Source: DATCRE01 sp964235605
GTDB taxonomy: Bacteria; Bacteroidota; Bacteroidia; Cytophagales; Cyclobacteriaceae
Length of the DNA stretch: 64,000 bases
Reading direction: 5' to 3'
Assembly (NCBI GenBank): GCA_964235605.1
Contig: CAXSCR010000004.1
Coordinates: forward strand, 62,001-126,000
Position numbers and translations under genes: made by a program. Positions 1 to 8,442 of the stretch are shown here, one piece after another. How positions within the stretch are numbered: the stretch's first letter is position 1; every line of letters starts with the position of its first letter. The notes under the pieces were generated by a model. That model worked only from the letters and a program-made list of their open reading frames with translations. It was not told the DNA's origin and did no database searches.

Positions 1-393
1 TGCGGGCCAGAAAATCTCCGGACCTTCTAGCTTTGTATCGAAGCTATCCTCTATCCAATAAGTGATTCTACTCAACTTATTTGCATTCTTAATCTTCCAT
101 GCATTATCCCCTAATTTTTCAACTGGTAAACTCTTTCCTTTCTTATCTATAGCTTTGAAATCAGAAACAAAGCGCCCATAATCTTCTATTGAATACGTTC
201 CGGGAATTATTTTAGGAAGAAAGAATGTAATCTCAGTAACCTTTATTGCTGGGGTTTTAAGTTCTATAAACAGCTTGTCGTCGGTAACCTTAGTAAGGTC
301 GACGACATAGTGGTATTGCTTTTTAGATTGTGCAAAGCCGGGGTGGCAAAGCGTTAAGGAACCAATAAAGAATACAATCAGTTTTTTGATCAT
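1..393 (-). CDS. M61 family glycyl aminopeptidase, N-terminal part (cut by window edge)
   Basis: The minus strand is open from an ATG at 393 to the window edge (131 codons). It starts with a signal peptide (MIKKLIVFFIGSLTLCHPGFAQ) and continues into a beta-rich domain with the pattern of the Peptidase_M61 N-terminal domain: a YHYVVDL opening strand, then P-x-I-I-P-G-T-Y-S-I-E-D-Y, then FKAIDKKGKSLPVE. M61 enzymes are zinc aminopeptidases, often secreted and carrying a PDZ domain; the HExxH catalytic domain would lie outside the window, so activity cannot be judged. It is divergent from the CoA-binding gene with a 63-base spacer. Family assignment rests on the N-terminal pattern only. Confidence 0.75.
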   Translation of the reverse strand, partial: MIKKLIVFFIGSLTLCHPGFAQSKKQYHYVVDLTKVTDDKLFIELKTPAIKVTEITFFLPKIIPGTYSIEDYGRFVSDFKAIDKKGKSLPVEKLGDNAWKIKNANKLSRITYWIEDSFDTKLEGPEIFWPA

Positions 394-456
394 GGTATTA
401 AAATTTATGTAAGAATAGGGGATATTGTGAAAATTTAAAATGAGTTTAACGGATAA

Positions 457-822
457 ATGAAGAAGACAGTTATAATAGGTGCCACAACGAATACATCACG
501 GTATGCATACCTGGCGGCTAAGATGCTTCAGAGTTACAATAATGAGATTGTGCCGGTGGGCATTAAAATGGGTAACGTTTTAGGCGCCGATATATTAGAT
601 ATCAAAAAAAAACCTGATGTGAAAGATGTTGACACTGTAACCTTATACATCGGTCCGCAACATCAACCTGAGTGGTATAACTACATTCTAGGGTTAAATC
701 CCAAGCGAATTATTTTTAATCCAGGCACAGAGAATCACGAGTTTGAGAAACTAGCAGAAGATAAAGGTATTGAAACATTACAGGCATGCACTTTAGTTAT
801 GCTACGTTCCAATCAATATTAA
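457..822 (+). CDS. CoA-binding domain protein (YccU-like)
   Basis: This 121-residue protein consists of a single CoA_binding_2 Rossmann-like domain. Visible features are VIIGATTNTSRYAYLAAKML at the nucleotide-binding start, the middle KPDVKDVDTVTLYIGP, and the end NPGTENHEFEKLAEDKGIETLQACTLVML, where the conserved family segment is usually E-x-C-x-x-V/M. Family members bind CoA or a similar nucleotide, but their cellular role is not settled. The ATG follows an AT-rich leader without a clear Shine-Dalgarno, normal for Bacteroidota. It is convergent with gnd downstream, with 33 bases between them. Confidence 0.85.
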   Translation: MKKTVIIGATTNTSRYAYLAAKMLQSYNNEIVPVGIKMGNVLGADILDIKKKPDVKDVDTVTLYIGPQHQPEWYNYILGLNPKRIIFNPGTENHEFEKLAEDKGIETLQACTLVMLRSNQY

Positions 823-855
823 ACATCAGCACAATATTTACTGATTAGCAATTGC

Positions 856-1755
856 TTACTTGTTCTTAATGACGGCGTGGCCACCAAACTCATTACGAAG
901 TGCGGCCACTACTTTACCTGCAAATGAATCATCTTCAAGTGAGCGATAACGCATAAGTAAAGACAATGCAATAACGGGCGTTGAGATTTGTTTTTCCATC
1001 GCGGTTTCGAGAGTCCATTTCCCTTCACCTGAAGAATTCATTATTCCCTTAATACTTTCTAGTTTAGGATCTTTCGATAAGGCATTTTGTGTTAGTTCCA
1101 TTAACCAACTTCTTACAACAGAACCATGGTTCCAAACTTTGGCAACCTGTTCCAAGTTCAAATTAAAATCACTTTTATTAAGTATCTCGAAGCCTTCTGC
1201 GATGGCTTGCATCATTCCATATTCAACGCCATTGTGGATCATTTTCACAAAATGCCCTGAACCACTCGCGCCACAATATAAAAATCCTTCATTCACAGAA
1301 ATATCTTGAAAGAGTTTTTCACAGTGCAAGAAATCTTCTTTTTTACCACCTATCATAGCACAGATTCCATTGAGAGCGCCTTCTACACCACCACTCGTAC
1401 CACAATCTAAAAATCCTATTTGTACTTTCTCTAAGTCACGTGCTCTGCGAATTGAATCTTTATAGTTTGAATTACCACCATCAATCAGAATATCACCGGC
1501 ACTGAGTTTAGGTTTAACGATATTAATAGTCCGATCTACTAAATCACCTGCAGGAATCATTAACCAAACTACTCTTGGCGTTTTCATGCTTCCTAATAGA
1601 GCCTCCATGGAATCAGTGGTTTTAATGCCATGCGTCTGAATAGAATTTATTGCAGTCTTATTTATATCAAACGCAATTACTTCATGGCCGTGTTTGTTAA
1701 AATTACGCGCCAGGTTAAAACCCATTTTACCAAGTCCGATTAGTCCGATTTGCAT
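856..1755 (-). CDS. gnd: 6-phosphogluconate dehydrogenase, short decarboxylating type
   Basis: It oxidatively decarboxylates 6-phosphogluconate to ribulose 5-phosphate. At 299 residues it belongs to the short form of the family (about 300 residues, unlike the 470-residue E. coli Gnd). The N-terminal Rossmann motif GLIGLGKMGFNLARNF and the substrate segment GTSGGVEGA are present, as is the catalytic lysine region KMIHNGVEYGMMQAIAEGF; a helical C-terminal domain carries SSGEGKWT. Short forms often prefer NAD+, but the cofactor cannot be decided here. It follows the gluconokinase gene by 22 bases on the same strand, so the two probably form one gluconate-use operon: kinase first, then this enzyme. 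Confidence 0.9.
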   Translation of the reverse strand: MQIGLIGLGKMGFNLARNFNKHGHEVIAFDINKTAINSIQTHGIKTTDSMEALLGSMKTPRVVWLMIPAGDLVDRTINIVKPKLSAGDILIDGGNSNYKDSIRRARDLEKVQIGFLDCGTSGGVEGALNGICAMIGGKKEDFLHCEKLFQDISVNEGFLYCGASGSGHFVKMIHNGVEYGMMQAIAEGFEILNKSDFNLNLEQVAKVWNHGSVVRSWLMELTQNALSKDPKLESIKGIMNSSGEGKWTLETAMEKQISTPVIALSLLMRYRSLEDDSFAGKVVAALRNEFGGHAVIKNK

Positions 1756-1777
1756 GTTGGCTATAATTATAAATTCG

Positions 1778-3280
1778 TTAAATAGTACGCTCGTCTACCG
1801 CGGTTAGCGTCATCTCATGCTGCAATATATTGTATAATCTTTTGTAACGTGCAAATGATTGCTGATAAAGATTATGTTGATTGGCATTTGGATGATATTC
1901 TTTTTGATGATCACGCTTTAGATCACCAAAGTTTTGAATGATGCCCAAAGATTTCATAGCTAAATAAGCAGCGCCTATTGCCGATGCATCTTCCTGATTT
2001 ATTAGACATACTTTTTTATTAAAAATGTCAGCTAATAGTTGGAGCCATATTTTTGAATTAACAAAGCCACCACTAACGTTAATACTATTTATAGACATGC
2101 CTGACTTTTCAAGTTCAGTTGCTACATGATACAGTGCAAATGTGATACCTTCAACCACGGCACGTGTAAAATGCGCTTGTTCGTGCGATAAGGTTATGCC
2201 AAAGAAAACACCACAAGTTTTGCAGTTCCAAATGGGAGCACGTTCACCCAAAAGATAAGGTAGAAATACAAGATCATTAGATCCAGCTTTTACTGTTTCA
2301 ATCTCTTGAAGAATAGCAAGGTAATCTGCTGTAGCGTTCAATGATTTTTTGAGAAAGCTTTCAACGTACCACTTCAGCGCAACACCTCCATTGTTAACCG
2401 GACCCCCGGCAATAAATGTATTTTCATCTAGAATATAATTGAAAGTCATGGCTTCGAAATTATAAGTTGGCTTCGTAGCTGCTACGCGAATTGCTCCACT
2501 TGTTCCGATAGTCAATGCTGCTACACCTGGTGTGGTCGAAAAGCTACCTAGGTTTGCCAGGCATCCATCACTTGCTCCGATAACAAATATTGTATTTTCT
2601 GCAACGCCTAGTTGGGATTGAATGGAGACATCATTAATAACTCTATAATAACTCGTACTTACAGGCTGCGATAGTTTATCTGAATCTATCAATGCAAGCG
2701 ACAGCGCATTGTGATTCCAAGCCTTGTTCAAGATATTAAACAATCCCGTTGCGGATGCAATGGAGTGATCGATTTCAAAAACTCCAAAAAGTCTGATCCA
2801 AATAAATTCTTTAATGGAAATGAACTTGTATGTGGAATGAAAAATATGGGGTTCGTTATCCTTAAGCCATATAATTTTACAAAGCGGTGACATAGCATGA
2901 ATGGGCGTTCCGTTCTCCTCATAAAGCATTTTACCTAAAGCTGAGAGTCGTATGTCTTCAGCAATAGCTGCACTTCGCTTATCTGCCCAGGTAATCATAT
3001 TCCTTACGGCGTTGCCTTTTTCATCTACAGGAATGAGACTATGCATGGCACTGCTTAGCGAGATGCTGGTAGGTTCGTGTTTCAGATTTTTTATTACTTC
3101 GCTTATACATTTAATAAACGCTTGCCAAATTAATTCAGGTACTTGCTCGTGCCATCCAACTTTTGGATGTATAGTAGAATAAGATACATGATAAGCGAAT
3201 AGCGTGTCGCCAGTGTACGATATGGCAACTGCTTTTGTACTGCTTGTTCCAATGTCAATTCCAATTACATATGACTGCAT
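1778..3280 (-). CDS. gntK: Gluconokinase, FGGY carbohydrate kinase family
   Basis: It phosphorylates a sugar acid, most likely gluconate to 6-phosphogluconate, the substrate of the next gene. The 500-residue length fits the FGGY family. Both halves of the actin-like ATPase fold are visible: IGIDIGTSSTKAVAI at the N-terminus, then LGERAPIWN and the C-terminal SGGFVNSKIWLQLLADIFNKKV with DASAIGAAYLAM. The substrate cannot be read with certainty from motifs; gluconate is inferred mainly from the neighbour gnd, and xylulokinase-like activity is the main alternative. The ATG at 3280 is followed immediately by the first strand, as expected. Confidence 0.85.
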   Translation of the reverse strand: MQSYVIGIDIGTSSTKAVAISYTGDTLFAYHVSYSTIHPKVGWHEQVPELIWQAFIKCISEVIKNLKHEPTSISLSSAMHSLIPVDEKGNAVRNMITWADKRSAAIAEDIRLSALGKMLYEENGTPIHAMSPLCKIIWLKDNEPHIFHSTYKFISIKEFIWIRLFGVFEIDHSIASATGLFNILNKAWNHNALSLALIDSDKLSQPVSTSYYRVINDVSIQSQLGVAENTIFVIGASDGCLANLGSFSTTPGVAALTIGTSGAIRVAATKPTYNFEAMTFNYILDENTFIAGGPVNNGGVALKWYVESFLKKSLNATADYLAILQEIETVKAGSNDLVFLPYLLGERAPIWNCKTCGVFFGITLSHEQAHFTRAVVEGITFALYHVATELEKSGMSINSINVSGGFVNSKIWLQLLADIFNKKVCLINQEDASAIGAAYLAMKSLGIIQNFGDLKRDHQKEYHPNANQHNLYQQSFARYKRLYNILQHEMTLTAVDERTI

Positions 3281-3378
3281 ACAAAACAGATTTGGTGCCC
3301 AAGATAAATTAAAAAAGGGTACCCATTACGAATACCATTTAGTTTCAGGGAAATCACTTTTTTAAATCAAAGATGCAC

Positions 3379-3413
3379 TTCTGGCTGCTAGCTTTGAGTT
3401 ACTAGATCTTGCT
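3379..3413. repeat. Weak heptad-periodic repeat
   Basis: Five successive 7-base units (ttctggc, tgctagc, tttgagt, tactaga, tcttgct) share a loose phase with an AG-type dinucleotide near the unit end. By itself this is weak. It is listed because much stronger arrays with the same 7-bp period occur in the spacers at 13.4, 20.2, 21.9, 23.3-23.5 and 24.4 kb. Confidence 0.35.
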
Positions 3414-3426
3414 ATAGACTATCATG

Positions 3427-3597
3427 TTATTCGGTTAAATTGAATGATACTGTAGCGTTCTTACCGGCTTCAGAGAATCTGCATGCATATAAGGCTTGCT
3501 TGGATGCACGGAGAAGATACGTACCACTGCGCAGCTTTAAGCGCTCAGACTTAAATAGTAGTTTTTTTTGCGCGCCTACCAGTGTGATTTTAAATGC
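3427..3597 (-). pseudogene. Possible remnant of a secreted protein C-terminus
   Basis: On the minus strand an open stretch of 56 codons with no start codon runs to a TAA at 3427. The reading is protein-like: KITLVGAQKKLLFKSERL, then RSGTYLLRAS, then ACRFSEAG. The alternation of hydrophobic residues and the G-T-Y-L-L-R core resemble the last strands of secreted Bacteroidota proteins, such as sorting-domain-like tails. A stop codon directly precedes it in frame at 3598-3600, so it cannot be expressed alone. It lies downstream of the RRM gene and its terminator on the same strand. I infer a decayed fragment; chance is possible. Confidence 0.35.
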
Positions 3598-3825
3598 TTA
3601 CGTGCATGGCGCATGTTCGCTGAACTAACTATGGAATGAATTTATCACTACCATTAATTACAATAAACTGTAGCTAAACTGTAATACGCTTCGTATCAAT
3701 GATACGTTTGAAACTTTTAGCTTATTAAGGATACGATACTAATACTAAATCAGACCAAATCATTTAACAGTCAATCATATCTTACCTCTTTCATGGGATA
3801 ACAATGAGCGCTTATATATAAAGGC
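3598..3825. other. Intergenic spacer with a small palindrome
   Basis: I see no gene in this AT-rich stretch; all frames are broken by stops. The only structure is a perfect 7-1-7 palindrome at 3692-3706 (cgtatca, one base, tgatacg), which could be an operator half-site pair or chance. Confidence 0.4.
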
Positions 3826-3864
3826 AAAAAAAAACTGTCTCGCATTAAGAGAGACAGTTTTTTT
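3826..3864 (-). terminator. Rho-independent terminator of the RRM protein gene
   Basis: A perfect inverted repeat CTGTCTC / GAGACAG (3835-3841 and 3851-3857, loop of 9) is flanked by an A-tract on the left and a T-tract on the right. Read on the minus strand it is a G/C-containing stem followed by a run of Ts, 30 bases past the stop of the RRM gene. The symmetrical A and T tracts would let it act in both directions. Confidence 0.85.
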
Positions 3865-3893
3865 CAAAGGCTTACGGCCTCAGAAAGTGATTA

Positions 3894-4226
3894 TTAATAA
3901 TCGTTGTTTCTGCGGTTGTATCCGCCACCGCCACCGCCGCCGCCACGGTTTCCACCGCTGCTGCTGCCGCTACGAGGAGCGTCTGTCCTGGGTCTTGCTT
4001 CATTAACTACCAGGTTTTTACCCATGAAATCAGCACCGTTTAAATCATTAACGGCCTGACGAGCCGCTGAGTCATCTTTCATTTCAATGAAACCGAAACC
4101 GCGACTACGCTGTGTGAACTTGTCTAAGATGATTTTAGCTGAACTAACTTCACCGAACTCTTCGAATAATCCCTTCAGTTCTTCTTCCGTTGCTTTGAAA
4201 GGGATGTTGGCAACATAAATGTTCAT
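3894..4226 (-). CDS. RRM-domain RNA-binding protein with glycine-rich tail
   Basis: A 110-residue single RNA-recognition-motif protein of the bacterial Rbp family. RNP2 is IYVANI at residues 3-8 and RNP1 is RGFGFIEM near residues 42-49; the aromatic positions needed for stacking RNA bases are present. Residues 80-110 are a flexible tail rich in Gly, Arg, Asn and Tyr (RGGGGGGGGYNRRN), like RGG-box tails. In cyanobacteria and Bacteroidota such proteins are often abundant and may act as RNA chaperones or post-transcriptional regulators; that role is inferred for this one. It is monocistronic, with its own strong terminator and a long A-rich leader. Confidence 0.9.
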   Translation of the reverse strand: MNIYVANIPFKATEEELKGLFEEFGEVSSAKIILDKFTQRSRGFGFIEMKDDSAARQAVNDLNGADFMGKNLVVNEARPRTDAPRSGSSSGGNRGGGGGGGGYNRRNNDY

Positions 4227-4640
4227 TCTGTTTTTGTGTTAAATAAGTGAATAATAAAATACTGTTAACTGACAATCTTAGTTGAACACAAAAAAATTAT
4301 GCCTCGAAAGAATTATCGTTCAGCCCGTAAAGTTAATAATTAAAATGAATAATCCTCATGCATAATAGCTTCATACTTACTGTATTTTTAGGGTTTTAAT
4401 CAACATTTTTAGTACGCGCGTAATGCTTTCTGTTGCCTCATTCTTACTTCATTTTTTGTGTAAACAGGTATAGGTGCGTTCTCGATTTTGTGCTTATTTA
4501 TCTAATAATATATGGCTGTTTGTTAATTTTTGTGTGTGCTAGCTGTGCGATTTTTTTTTATTTCTTTCACAACGAAAGTCTAAACATGTTTATTTGTAAT
4601 TGTTTATTCTATATAGTAGTCAAGTTTTAACGTTCGATTC
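4227..4640. other. Intergenic spacer between divergent genes
   Basis: 414 bases of AT-rich DNA between the divergent RRM and GH20 genes, so it must hold both promoters. I found no exact TAnnTTTG box at a fitting distance. A 65-codon frame on the plus strand (4433-4630) is extremely hydrophobic, Phe/Cys/Ile-rich and lacks normal codon structure; I regard it as chance. Confidence 0.5.
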
Positions 4641-7217
4641 ATGCTGCGTAAAGTTGTTGTTATGTTGTTGTTGATGTTTAGCCTTTGCAAATCTGCAGTG
4701 ACTAAAGCTCAAACTATTAATTTTAAAAACGTGTCTATTAAGTGGGAAGTAGTCGAGAACAACCACAAAGGAGAAAACCGATTTCTTTCAGCACTAACAT
4801 TAAAAAATGAATCACAGGTTAAGCTTCCAAAAGTGGGTTGGCGCATCTACTTCAGCTTCGTTCGAACTATTGAGCAGGCAAGTGTTACGGGTGGTGTGAC
4901 GATTAAATTTATTAACGGAGATTTGTATGAATTATCTCCCGCTTCTAATTTCAAATCCATTGAGGCAGGCGCCTCGCTTAGAATTGAATTTGTGTCTAGT
5001 GATTGGGCTGTAAATGTTACAGATGCACCGACTGGTTTTTATGTAGTTTGGGACAACACACCAGAAACAGGAACCGCTATATCAAATTTTTCTATCAATC
5101 CGTCTACTGAGCCGAAGCAATACTTAAGATTCGCAGGTGATAATGTTGGGCTCATTACACCACAAATTATTTATGAACAGAATCTATATATTAAAGACAT
5201 ATCACTGGATAAACTTACTAAGATCTTCCCAACGCCTACATCATACAAAGAGACACAAACACCCTTTAATCTAAATACAGCTGTAACAATTGTTGCAGAT
5301 GAAAGCTTTCAAGGAGAGGCTGAATATTTAGCCAATGAACTACATACTTTGCTTGGAAAGAAACCGACAATCACTTCATCCTTACCATCAACATCAGTCA
5401 AATTTATTCACCTAACGAAATCAGAGATGGCGGCTGAAGCGTATCAGCTCAAGGTTCAATCTGATAGAATAAGTATAAGTGCATCAACTGCTACTGGAAT
5501 TTTTTATGGCATTCAATCACTAAAAAGTTTAATACCAGGAACGGCGTGGTCTAAAATACAGAAGATGATTGATGTTCCCGGTGTCGAAGTTGTTGACGCT
5601 CCACGCTTCTCATATCGTGGTTTCTTTTTAGATGTATGTCGAAATTTTCATAGCAAAAAACAAGTAATGAAAATTTTAGATCTTATGGCATTATACAAGC
5701 TCAATGTGTTTCATTTTCATCTTACTGACGATGAAGGGTGGCGTATTGAAATTCCATCACTACCTGAATTAACAGCGATAGGATCTAAACGAGGCCATAC
5801 GCTCGATAGCAAAAACCATCTTCCACCTTCTTTTGGCTCTGGACCTGATGTAAACAATTTGATAGGAAGTGGTTATTACACAAAAGCAGAATTTATCGAA
5901 ATATTAAAATATGCAACCGCGAGGCATATTCAAGTTATTCCAGAGATAGAAACACCTGGCCATGCGCGAGCTGCCGTAAAGTCGATGGAGGCCCGCTATA
6001 ACAGATTAATGAAAGCGGGTAAAAGAGAAGAGGCAGAGAAATTTTTACTTACAGATCTTAATGACAATTCGGTTTACAAATCAGTTCAAGGATGGAATGA
6101 TAATGTGATCAATGTTGCAATTCCTTCAACCTATCGCTTTCTAGAAACTGTAACTGATGAATTGCTAACCATGTATAAAGAAGCAAACTCGCCTATAACA
6201 ACAATACACTTTGGCGGCGACGAAGTTCCTTCTGGTGTTTGGGAGAAATCGCCAGCAGTTTTAGAATTAATGAAACAAAACAGTTCGATTAAAACAGTAG
6301 ATGATCTGTGGTATTATTACTATGGCAAAGTAAATGACATGGTTAAGAAGAAAGGCCTTTATCTTTATGGATGGGAGGAGATTGGCATGCGTAAAACACA
6401 ACTTGATAATAAGCCTGTATCCATTCCTAACCCCAATTTTGTAAATGAAAATTTTCATTTGGATGTATGGAACAACGTACTTGGTTGGGGTGCGGAAGAT
6501 TTAGCATATCAACTTGCCAATGCAGGTTATAAAGTTGTTCTTTCTTGTGTAAGCCATCAATATTTTGATATGGCCTATTATAAAGCGTTTGATGAACCCG
6601 GTTACTACTGGGGTGCGTTTGTAGATGTGGATAAACCATTCTCATTTATACCGTATGACTACTTTAAAAATTCAAAAGAAGATAAGTTCGGAAGTCCGAT
6701 TGATAAATCAATTTTCATTGGTAAGGAAAAGTTAACGGACTATGGTAAAACAAATATTCTTGGTGTTAAAGGATTGTTATGGAGTGAAACGATCACAAGT
6801 CCGGAGAGATTGGAATATATGATCTTACCGAAAATGTTGGGATTAGCAGAGCGGGCGTGGGCTAGCGACCCCGATTGGTCCCTTGAACAGGACCTTAAAA
6901 AGAGTGATGTGTTATATCAAGAGGCATGGTCACATTTTACAAATATTATTGGTAAGCGTGAGCTGCCAAGACTAGACCATTATGCAGGCGGATTCAATTA
7001 TAGAATACCAGCGGTTGGCGCCTTTATTGAAGATGGAAAAGTAATTGCCAATATTCAACTTCCGGGTTTATCAATTAGATATACCACAGATGGGAAAGAG
7101 CCTACACTTAAAAGCAAGGTTTATAGTAGTCCTGTTACAAATAAAGGTAAAATCAAGTTTAAGGCATTCAATACAAAAGGAAGAGGTGGCAGTACAATAC
7201 AAATAGAAAATAAATAA
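4641..7217 (+). CDS. Secreted beta-N-acetylhexosaminidase, glycoside hydrolase family 20
   Basis: It releases terminal GlcNAc or GalNAc from chitooligosaccharides or glycans. The 858 residues show, in order: a signal peptide ending near AVTKAQ; a CHB_HEX carbohydrate-binding-like domain (about 28-165); a GH20b domain (about 195-320); the GH20 TIM barrel (about 325-770); and a CHB_HEX_C Fn3-like tail (about 795-855, with YTTDGKEPT). In the barrel, FHLTDDEGWRIEI and the catalytic HFGGDE motif (His523, Asp527, Glu528) are intact; Asp-Glu is the substrate-assisted pair. The protein is periplasmic or surface-located. The next gene starts 2 bases after the stop, so the two are co-transcribed and perhaps coupled in function. 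Confidence 0.93.
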   Translation: MLRKVVVMLLLMFSLCKSAVTKAQTINFKNVSIKWEVVENNHKGENRFLSALTLKNESQVKLPKVGWRIYFSFVRTIEQASVTGGVTIKFINGDLYELSPASNFKSIEAGASLRIEFVSSDWAVNVTDAPTGFYVVWDNTPETGTAISNFSINPSTEPKQYLRFAGDNVGLITPQIIYEQNLYIKDISLDKLTKIFPTPTSYKETQTPFNLNTAVTIVADESFQGEAEYLANELHTLLGKKPTITSSLPSTSVKFIHLTKSEMAAEAYQLKVQSDRISISASTATGIFYGIQSLKSLIPGTAWSKIQKMIDVPGVEVVDAPRFSYRGFFLDVCRNFHSKKQVMKILDLMALYKLNVFHFHLTDDEGWRIEIPSLPELTAIGSKRGHTLDSKNHLPPSFGSGPDVNNLIGSGYYTKAEFIEILKYATARHIQVIPEIETPGHARAAVKSMEARYNRLMKAGKREEAEKFLLTDLNDNSVYKSVQGWNDNVINVAIPSTYRFLETVTDELLTMYKEANSPITTIHFGGDEVPSGVWEKSPAVLELMKQNSSIKTVDDLWYYYYGKVNDMVKKKGLYLYGWEEIGMRKTQLDNKPVSIPNPNFVNENFHLDVWNNVLGWGAEDLAYQLANAGYKVVLSCVSHQYFDMAYYKAFDEPGYYWGAFVDVDKPFSFIPYDYFKNSKEDKFGSPIDKSIFIGKEKLTDYGKTNILGVKGLLWSETITSPERLEYMILPKMLGLAERAWASDPDWSLEQDLKKSDVLYQEAWSHFTNIIGKRELPRLDHYAGGFNYRIPAVGAFIEDGKVIANIQLPGLSIRYTTDGKEPTLKSKVYSSPVTNKGKIKFKAFNTKGRGGSTIQIENK

Positions 7218-7219
7218 CT

Positions 7220-8410
7220 ATGTTAAGTACATTAAGTGCCCGTCGCGTATTATCTATTGATGCATTTAGAGGCATCACAATTCTGATTATGATTTTCGTG
7301 AATGAGTTGGCAGGTGTAAAATACATTCCGGTGTGGATGAAGCATGTTTCAGCGGATGCCGATGCAATGACCTTTGTTGATGTTGTATTTCCAGCATTTC
7401 TTTTTATAGTCGGCATGTCGATTCCTTTTGCTTTAGCTACCAGAATTGCGAAAGGAGATAGCACGCTTCAACGCCAGAAACATATTATAGTAAGAACAAT
7501 AGGTCTATTAGTTCTTGGCATTTTTATGGTGAATGCAGAAGGTGGATATAATCAACAAGCAATGGGCGTATCCATTTACCTTTGGTCTCTTCTTTTTTAT
7601 TGTTGTGTTATTTTGATTTGGAATGTTTATTCATTTCAAAATAAGACCATCCCCATGTTGTTGCGGGTACTTGGCATAGCTGGTTTAATCACTTTAGCAT
7701 TTGTTTATAAAGGCGGAGAAGATGGTTCCGAACACCTTACACCTCAGTGGTGGGGTATATTGGGATTGATTGGCTGGGCTTACCTTATGGCGTGCATCAT
7801 CTATCAATTATCACAAGCAAATATGATTGCGCTTGCAGTGGCTATTATTTTTTGTATATGTTACTATTGTATTGGTCAATCTAAAGTAATGCTAGCTTCA
7901 CCTTTGTTAATTATATTTAGTCAAGGTGGGCACGCTGTTCATACAGCCATTGTATTATGTGGTGTGGTTCTTACGCTTATTTTCTTTGATGAGAAATTAA
8001 AAAGAACTACACAGCGTAGATTTATAGACACGTTAATTTTTATTGGAACGCTTCTTATTTCTGGTTATTTGCTGCGGCCTTATTATCAGATATCAAAGAT
8101 CCATGCTACACCAACATGGTGTTTGTACAGCGCAGCAATTTGTTGTTTTATCTTTTCGGCTTTGTACTGGATAATTGATTTAAAAAAGATCAATAGATGG
8201 ACGGCCTTTTTTAAACCGGCTGCGGCTAACCCCTTACTTACTTATATTATCCCGACTATTGTGTACGCAATCATTTATTATTTTGCAATATCTTTACCTG
8301 CTATACTACACCAAGGTTCAATCGGAATTTTGTATTCTGTTGCTTATGCCATATTTATAATGACATTGGTGATTGGCTTAAACAAGATTAATATAAGACT
8401 GCAATTATGA
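7220..8410 (+). CDS. DUF5009 / heparan-alpha-glucosaminide acetyltransferase-like membrane protein
   Basis: A 396-residue integral membrane protein with about ten predicted helices. The opening RVLSIDAFRGITILIMIFVNE and the following FVDVVFPAFLFIVGMSIPFA are diagnostic of the DUF5009/HGSNAT-like family. The human relative transfers acetyl groups from cytosolic acetyl-CoA across a membrane to glucosamine; the bacterial homologues have mostly not been characterised. Its start lies 2 bases after the GH20 stop, and this pairing suggests a role in handling amino sugars at the inner membrane, which is an inference. It is convergent with the esterase gene; a short inverted repeat (ATGATCA / TGATCAT) spans the 32-base gap. 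Confidence 0.8.
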   Translation: MLSTLSARRVLSIDAFRGITILIMIFVNELAGVKYIPVWMKHVSADADAMTFVDVVFPAFLFIVGMSIPFALATRIAKGDSTLQRQKHIIVRTIGLLVLGIFMVNAEGGYNQQAMGVSIYLWSLLFYCCVILIWNVYSFQNKTIPMLLRVLGIAGLITLAFVYKGGEDGSEHLTPQWWGILGLIGWAYLMACIIYQLSQANMIALAVAIIFCICYYCIGQSKVMLASPLLIIFSQGGHAVHTAIVLCGVVLTLIFFDEKLKRTTQRRFIDTLIFIGTLLISGYLLRPYYQISKIHATPTWCLYSAAICCFIFSALYWIIDLKKINRWTAFFKPAAANPLLTYIIPTIVYAIIYYFAISLPAILHQGSIGILYSVAYAIFIMTLVIGLNKINIRLQL

Positions 8411-8442
8411 TCATTAGTTATTAAGAAAATGCTGATCATGTA

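Noticed and set aside
823..855. Terminator between the CoA-binding gene and gnd
   Set aside because: The palindrome agcaattgct is self-complementary but has no loop and no T-run.
3440..3628. 62-codon plus-strand frame
   Set aside because: It is antisense to a more protein-like minus-strand stretch, has no signal, domain or start context.
4433..4630. 65-codon plus-strand frame
   Set aside because: Phe/Cys/Ile-rich, AT-driven composition, no family-like pattern and no coding neighbours in phase; it lies in a divergent promoter region.
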